Of a DNA stretch of 64,000 bases, positions 60,097 to 64,000 are shown piece after piece (the first letter of the stretch is position 1; every line of letters begins with the position of its first letter). The DNA lies in the NCBI RefSeq assembly GCF_003480255.1, contig NZ_QUIN01000006.1, forward strand, positions 17,977 through 81,976. The letters are read 5' to 3'. This DNA is from Erysipelatoclostridium sp. AM42-17. Its GTDB lineage: Bacteria > Bacillota_I > Bacilli_A > Erysipelotrichales > Coprobacillaceae. Under the pieces are notes generated by a model, which ran no database searches, was not told where the DNA came from, and saw only the letters and a list, made by a program, of their open reading frames with translations. The position numbers and the translations under genes are program-made.

Positions 60097-62172
60097 ATGT
60101 CTCGTGAATTTTCGTTAGAGAAAACTCGTAATATTGGGATCATGGCTCATATTGATGCTGGTAAAACAACAACAACTGAACGTGTCCTTTATTACACTGG
60201 TAAAATCCACAAAATCGGTGAAACACACGAAGGTGCATCACAAATGGACTGGATGGAACAAGAACAAGAACGTGGTATCACAATTACATCAGCAGCAACA
60301 ACTGCTCAATGGAATGGATATCGTGTAAACATTATCGATACACCGGGCCATGTAGACTTCACTGTAGAAGTTGAACGTTCATTACGTGTATTAGATGGTG
60401 CTGTTACTGTATTAGACTCAAAAGCTGGTGTTGAACCTCAAACTGAAACTGTTTGGCGTCAAGCAACAACTTATGGAGTACCTCGTATTGTATTCTGTAA
60501 TAAAATGGATGCAACTGGGGCAGACTTTATTATGTCATTAGAATCTTTAGAAAAAAGATTAGGTGTTCGTGGTATCGCAGTTCAATTACCAATTGGTGCT
60601 GAAGATACTTTCGAAGGTATTATTGACTTAATTAAAATGAAAGCCGTATATTTTGAAGGGGATAAAGGTGAAAACGTTGTTTACAAAGATATCCCAGAAG
60701 AATATATGGAACAAGCTAAAGAATACCGTTCAAAAATGTTAGATGAAGCTGCTTCTTACGATGATGACTTAATGATGAAAGTCTTAGAAGAAGAAGAACC
60801 AACTGAAGAAGAAATTAAAGCTGCTATCCGTAAAGGAACATTAGCTGTAGAATTATTCCCAGTATTATGTGGTTCAGCTTACAAAGACAAAGGTGTTCAA
60901 CCAATGTTAGATGCAGTAATTGATTATTTACCTGCACCTACTGATATTCCTTCAATTAAAGGACATGATGAAAATGATAACGAAGTTGAAAGACATGCAT
61001 CTGATGATGAACCGTTCTCAGCTTTAGCATTCAAAATCATGGCTGATCCATTTGTTGGAAAATTAACTTTCTTCCGTGTGTACTCTGGTACTGTAAAATC
61101 AGGAAGTTATGTATTAAACTCGACTAAAAACAAAAAAGAACGTTTAGGACGTATTTTACAAATGCATGCCAATAAACGTAATGAAATCGAAGAAGTTTAC
61201 GCTGGAGATATCGCAGCAGCTGTAGGTTTCAAAAACACTACAACTGGGGATACTATCTGTGATGAAAAGAATTTCGTTATTCTTGAAAAAATGGAATTCC
61301 CTGAACCAGTTATCGAATTAGCTATTGAACCAAAAACTAAACAAGATCAAGATAAATTAGGTATGGGATTAGCTAAATTAGCTGAAGAAGATCCTACATT
61401 CAGAACATATACAAACCCTGAAACTGGAGATACAGTTATCGCTGGTATGGGTGAGTTACACTTAGACGTTATCGTTGATCGTTTAAAGAGAGAATTCAAA
61501 GTAGAAGCTAATGTTGGTGCTCCACAAGTAGCATATCGTGAAACTATCACAAGTGCTGCTGAATGTGAAGGTAAATATGTAAAACAATCTGGTGGTCGTG
61601 GACAATACGGTCACGTATGGATCAAATTTGAACCTAATGAAGGTAAAGGATTTGAATTCGTTGATGCAATCGTTGGGGGAGCTGTCCCTAGAGAATATAT
61701 CAACTCTGTAAAAGTGGGTCTTGAAGATGCACTAGAAGGTGGTATGATTGCAGGATATCCAGTATTAGATATCAAAGCTACATTATTTGATGGTTCTTAC
61801 CATGATGTCGATTCATCAGAAATGGCTTATAAAGTTGCTGCAAGTTTAGCACTTAAAGCTGCAGGTAAGAAATGTGATCCAGTCATTCTTGAACCAATTA
61901 TGGCTGTAGAAATTACTGCACCATCTGAATACTTAGGAAGCGTTATGGGAGACGTATCTTCTAGACGTGGTATGATTGAAGGACAAGAAGAAAGAGGAAA
62001 CGCTGTATCTGTACAAGCATCTGTTCCTTTATCAGAAATGTTCGGATATGCTACTGATTTAAGATCTTTCACTCAAGGTCGTGGTAACTACACTATGAGA
62101 TTTGATAGATATGAACCAGTACCAAAATCAATTAAAGAAGAAATCATTAAGAAAAATGGTGGAAATAACTAA
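60097..62172 (+). CDS. fusA: Elongation factor G
   Basis: A 691-residue translocation GTPase. Walker [21 protein letters not shown], switch region [19 protein letters not shown] and NKMD define the G domain, followed by domains II to V ending with the domain IV loop [13 protein letters not shown] and the C-terminal [21 protein letters not shown]. It moves tRNA and mRNA after peptide transfer and contacts L11 and L12, encoded nearby. AAAGGAG precedes ATG. Confidence 0.98.
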   Translation: MSREFSLEKTRNIGIMAHIDAGKTTTTERVLYYTGKIHKIGETHEGASQMDWMEQEQERGITITSAATTAQWNGYRVNIIDTPGHVDFTVEVERSLRVLDGAVTVLDSKAGVEPQTETVWRQATTYGVPRIVFCNKMDATGADFIMSLESLEKRLGVRGIAVQLPIGAEDTFEGIIDLIKMKAVYFEGDKGENVVYKDIPEEYMEQAKEYRSKMLDEAASYDDDLMMKVLEEEEPTEEEIKAAIRKGTLAVELFPVLCGSAYKDKGVQPMLDAVIDYLPAPTDIPSIKGHDENDNEVERHASDDEPFSALAFKIMADPFVGKLTFFRVYSGTVKSGSYVLNSTKNKKERLGRILQMHANKRNEIEEVYAGDIAAAVGFKNTTTGDTICDEKNFVILEKMEFPEPVIELAIEPKTKQDQDKLGMGLAKLAEEDPTFRTYTNPETGDTVIAGMGELHLDVIVDRLKREFKVEANVGAPQVAYRETITSAAECEGKYVKQSGGRGQYGHVWIKFEPNEGKGFEFVDAIVGGAVPREYINSVKVGLEDALEGGMIAGYPVLDIKATLFDGSYHDVDSSEMAYKVAASLALKAAGKKCDPVILEPIMAVEITAPSEYLGSVMGDVSSRRGMIEGQEERGNAVSVQASVPLSEMFGYATDLRSFTQGRGNYTMRFDRYEPVPKSIKEEIIKKNGGNN

Positions 62173-62192
62173 TTTTCAAAACTAAAATTATA

Positions 62193-62221
62193 TTGATTTT
62201 TTCAAATAAATAAATTAGAAT
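62193..62221 (+). promoter_or_regulatory. Likely promoter of tuf
   Basis: -35 TTGATT (62193-62198), 17-bp spacer, -10 TAGAAT (62216-62221). No terminator follows fusA, so read-through also remains possible. Confidence 0.55.
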
Positions 62222-62263
62222 GTTAATGTACGAAATTTTAAATAAATATAGGAGGAACCTTAA

Positions 62264-63448
62264 ATGGCTAAGGAAAAATTTGACCGCTCAAAAGCGCACG
62301 TTAATATCGGAACAATTGGTCACGTTGACCATGGTAAAACAACTTTAACAGCTGCAATTACAACTGTATTATCTAAAGATGGACAAGCACAAGCAATGGA
62401 TTATGCTGCTATCGATGCTGCTCCAGAAGAAAAAGAACGTGGTATCACAATCAACACTGCACACGTTGAATATCAAACTGCTACTCGTCACTATGCACAC
62501 GTAGACTGTCCAGGTCATGCTGACTACATCAAAAACATGATTACTGGTGCAGCTCAAATGGATGGTGCTATCTTAGTAGTAGCTGCTACTGATGGACCTA
62601 TGCCTCAAACTAGAGAACATATCTTATTATCTCGTCAAGTAGGTGTACCTTACATCATCGTATTCTTAAATAAATGTGATATGGTTGATGACGAAGAATT
62701 ATTAGAATTAGTTGAAATGGAAGTTCGTGAATTATTAAATGAATACGGATTCCCAGGAGATGATACTCCAGTTATCCGTGGATCTGCTTTAAAAGCATTA
62801 GAAGGAGATCCAAAATGGGTTCCAGCTATTCATGAATTAATGGATGCTGTAGATACTTATATTCCAACACCAACTAGAGATACTGATAAACCATTCTTAA
62901 TGCCAGTTGAAGACGTATTCACAATCACTGGACGTGGTACAGTTGCTACTGGACGTGTTGAACGTGGACAATTAAACTTAAATGATGAATTAGAAATCGT
63001 TGGTATCAAAGAAACTCAAAAAACAGTTGCTACTGGTATCGAAATGTTCCGTAAATTATTAGATTACGCTGAATCAGGAGATAACATTGGTGTATTATTA
63101 CGTGGTATCAACCGTGATCAAATTCAACGTGGACAAGTATTAGCAAAACCTGGATCAGTACATCCACATAGAAAATTCAAATCTCAAGTTTATGTATTAT
63201 CTAAAGACGAAGGTGGACGTCATACACCATTCTTCGCTAACTACAGACCACAATTCTACTTCAGAACTACTGACATTACTGGTGTAATTGAATTACCAGA
63301 AGGTGTAGAAATGGTTATGCCTGGAGATAACGTAGAATTAACAGTTGAATTAATTCACCCAATCGCTATCGAAAAAGGAACTAAATTCTCTATCCGTGAA
63401 GGTGGTAGAACTGTAGGTTCTGGAAATATCTCTGATATAATCGAATAA
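62264..63448 (+). CDS. tuf: Elongation factor Tu
   Basis: A 394-residue GTPase that delivers aminoacyl-t[18 protein letters not shown], the switch region [21 protein letters not shown] and [16 protein letters not shown] are intact; domains II-III end in [11 protein letters not shown]. Heavily codon-biased. It completes the str cluster, and the terminator after it separates the ribosomal block from the PTS gene. Confidence 0.98.
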   Translation: MAKEKFDRSKAHVNIGTIGHVDHGKTTLTAAITTVLSKDGQAQAMDYAAIDAAPEEKERGITINTAHVEYQTATRHYAHVDCPGHADYIKNMITGAAQMDGAILVVAATDGPMPQTREHILLSRQVGVPYIIVFLNKCDMVDDEELLELVEMEVRELLNEYGFPGDDTPVIRGSALKALEGDPKWVPAIHELMDAVDTYIPTPTRDTDKPFLMPVEDVFTITGRGTVATGRVERGQLNLNDELEIVGIKETQKTVATGIEMFRKLLDYAESGDNIGVLLRGINRDQIQRGQVLAKPGSVHPHRKFKSQVYVLSKDEGGRHTPFFANYRPQFYFRTTDITGVIELPEGVEMVMPGDNVELTVELIHPIAIEKGTKFSIREGGRTVGSGNISDIIE

Positions 63449-63456
63449 TAGATTCA

Positions 63457-63484
63457 AAAAGATACTCTAATGAGTATCTTTTTT
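63457..63484 (+). terminator. Terminator after tuf
   Basis: AAAGATACTC / GAGTATCTTT with TAAT loop and T tract. Confidence 0.85.
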
Positions 63485-63500
63485 ATATTATGAAAAACAG

Positions 63501-63538
63501 GGAAAGCGCTTGAATATAACTTGTTTGTTTGATAAAAT
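63501..63538 (+). promoter_or_regulatory. Promoter overlapped by a candidate cre site
   Basis: GGAAAGCGCTTGA (63501-63513) matches the CcpA catabolite-responsive element core (AAAGCGCTT). A -35 TTGAAT (63510-63515), 17-bp spacer and -10 TAAAAT (63533-63538) overlap it, so CcpA would block initiation. Confidence 0.65.
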
Positions 63539-63590
63539 AAGAATGCAGATATGAATCTGAAATATATATGTGTTGTAAGGAGATATTAAA

Positions 63591-63902
63591 ATGGATGAAC
63601 AAGAACAAGTAGTAATTAACTTAATCGTAAACAGTGGTAGTGCACGTAGCTCTGCAATTGAAGCTATTCAATATGCAAAAGCTGGAGATATTGCTAAAGC
63701 TGAAGAATCATTACAAACAGCTAAAGAAACAGTTAATGAAGCACATCATTCACAAACTGAATTAATTCAAGCTGAAATTAGAGGAGAAAAAGCTCCATTA
63801 AATTTATTAATGGTTCATGCACAAGATCATTTAATGACTGCATTAGTTGTTATCGATTTAGCTCAAGAATTCATTGATTTATACAAAAAAATTGAAAAAT
63901 AA
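63591..63902 (+). CDS. PTS lactose/cellobiose-family IIA component
   Basis: A 103-residue all-helical IIA protein (VVINLIVNSGSARSSAIEAIQYAKAGDIAKAEESLQ) with the phospho-accepting His in MVHAQDHLMTA. It relays phosphate from HPr to a IIB of the Lac/Cel family for disaccharide uptake. IIB and IIC are not in the window and may follow beyond its end. It has its own cre-controlled promoter and a terminator, so it might also be an orphan. Confidence 0.9.
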   Translation: MDEQEQVVINLIVNSGSARSSAIEAIQYAKAGDIAKAEESLQTAKETVNEAHHSQTELIQAEIRGEKAPLNLLMVHAQDHLMTALVVIDLAQEFIDLYKKIEK

Positions 63903-63920
63903 TAATAAAGTCAATGACTA

Positions 63921-63958
63921 AACACATTGGATATCAATCTAATGTGTTTTTTTTATTT
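63921..63958 (+). terminator. Terminator after the PTS IIA gene
   Basis: AACACATTGGAT pairs with the AATCTAATGTGTT side (one mismatch) and is followed by a long T tract. Confidence 0.8.
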
Positions 63959-64000
63959 AATTTAAAGAAAACACTTTACAAAGGCAAGAAAAGATGGTAG

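Noticed and set aside
63960..64000. Second cre or gene start at the window end
   Set aside because: AGAAAACACTTTAC lacks the central CG of a cre, and no coding start is visible before the end.

Overview
The window is AT-rich DNA with Firmicutes-type gene order, strong AGGAGG-like ribosome binding sites, T-box leaders, HprK with a candidate cre site, and UAA-dominated stops. Gene content, a RpoB rifampicin pocket with Asn at the E. coli H526 position, and several protein features point to a gut Erysipelotrichia-like bacterium (Coprobacillus/Catenibacterium-type). That placement is inference, not proven.

Layout. 1-1605: end of an NfnA-like flavoprotein and complete NfnB/GltA-like subunit. 1650-4012: TetR regulator with an inverted-repeat operator, followed by two aldo/keto reductase genes that are both broken. 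4062-5968: GH125 alpha-mannosidase and convergent clpP. 6147-7280: gapA. 7359-10179: methionine T-box and metQNI. 10268-26849: long forward run ctpA-like, uvrB, cca, uvrA, hprK, lgt, a membrane Mrr-like protein, ppaX-like, trxB, a BI-1 protein, a small divergent HxlR cluster, a flavodoxin, rapZ, whiA, an XRE protein and a small membrane protein. 26816-27450: a probable type III toxin-antitoxin locus of CptIN type, whose toxin frame carries a premature stop. 27562-32454: GNAT, zinc-ribbon/propeller membrane protein, murF, lysozyme-like protein, ddl. 32542-42569: T-box and the whole branched-chain operon leuA-ilvN-ilvC-leuCDB-ilvD-ilvB. 42580-45371: two YitT proteins flanking a Crp/Fnr regulator, and a rhodanese. 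45403-48333: pgk-tpiA and a degenerate phosphofructokinase paralog. 48413-63484: rplK-rplA-(L10 leader)-rplJ-rplL, ybxB-like methyltransferase, rpoB-rpoC, rpsL-rpsG-fusA, tuf. 63499-63958: cre-controlled PTS IIA gene.

How it fits together. Glycolysis (gapA, pgk, tpiA) with HprK and a cre-controlled PTS component indicates carbohydrate fermentation under CcpA/HPr-type catabolite control. Two T-box leaders couple methionine uptake and branched-chain amino acid synthesis to tRNA charging. The ribosome/RNA polymerase block is standard in order, but L11 lacks part of its Pro-rich thiopeptide-binding loop and RpoB has an Asn that predicts natural rifampicin insensitivity.

The most novel items are the type III toxin-antitoxin-like locus (promoter, pseudoknot-forming RNA, terminator, interrupted toxin gene), the L11 deletion, the PFK-like pseudoenzyme candidate, and the leucine T-box whose specifier and discriminator-contact base disagree. 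All calls are from reading the sequence; no database search was possible.
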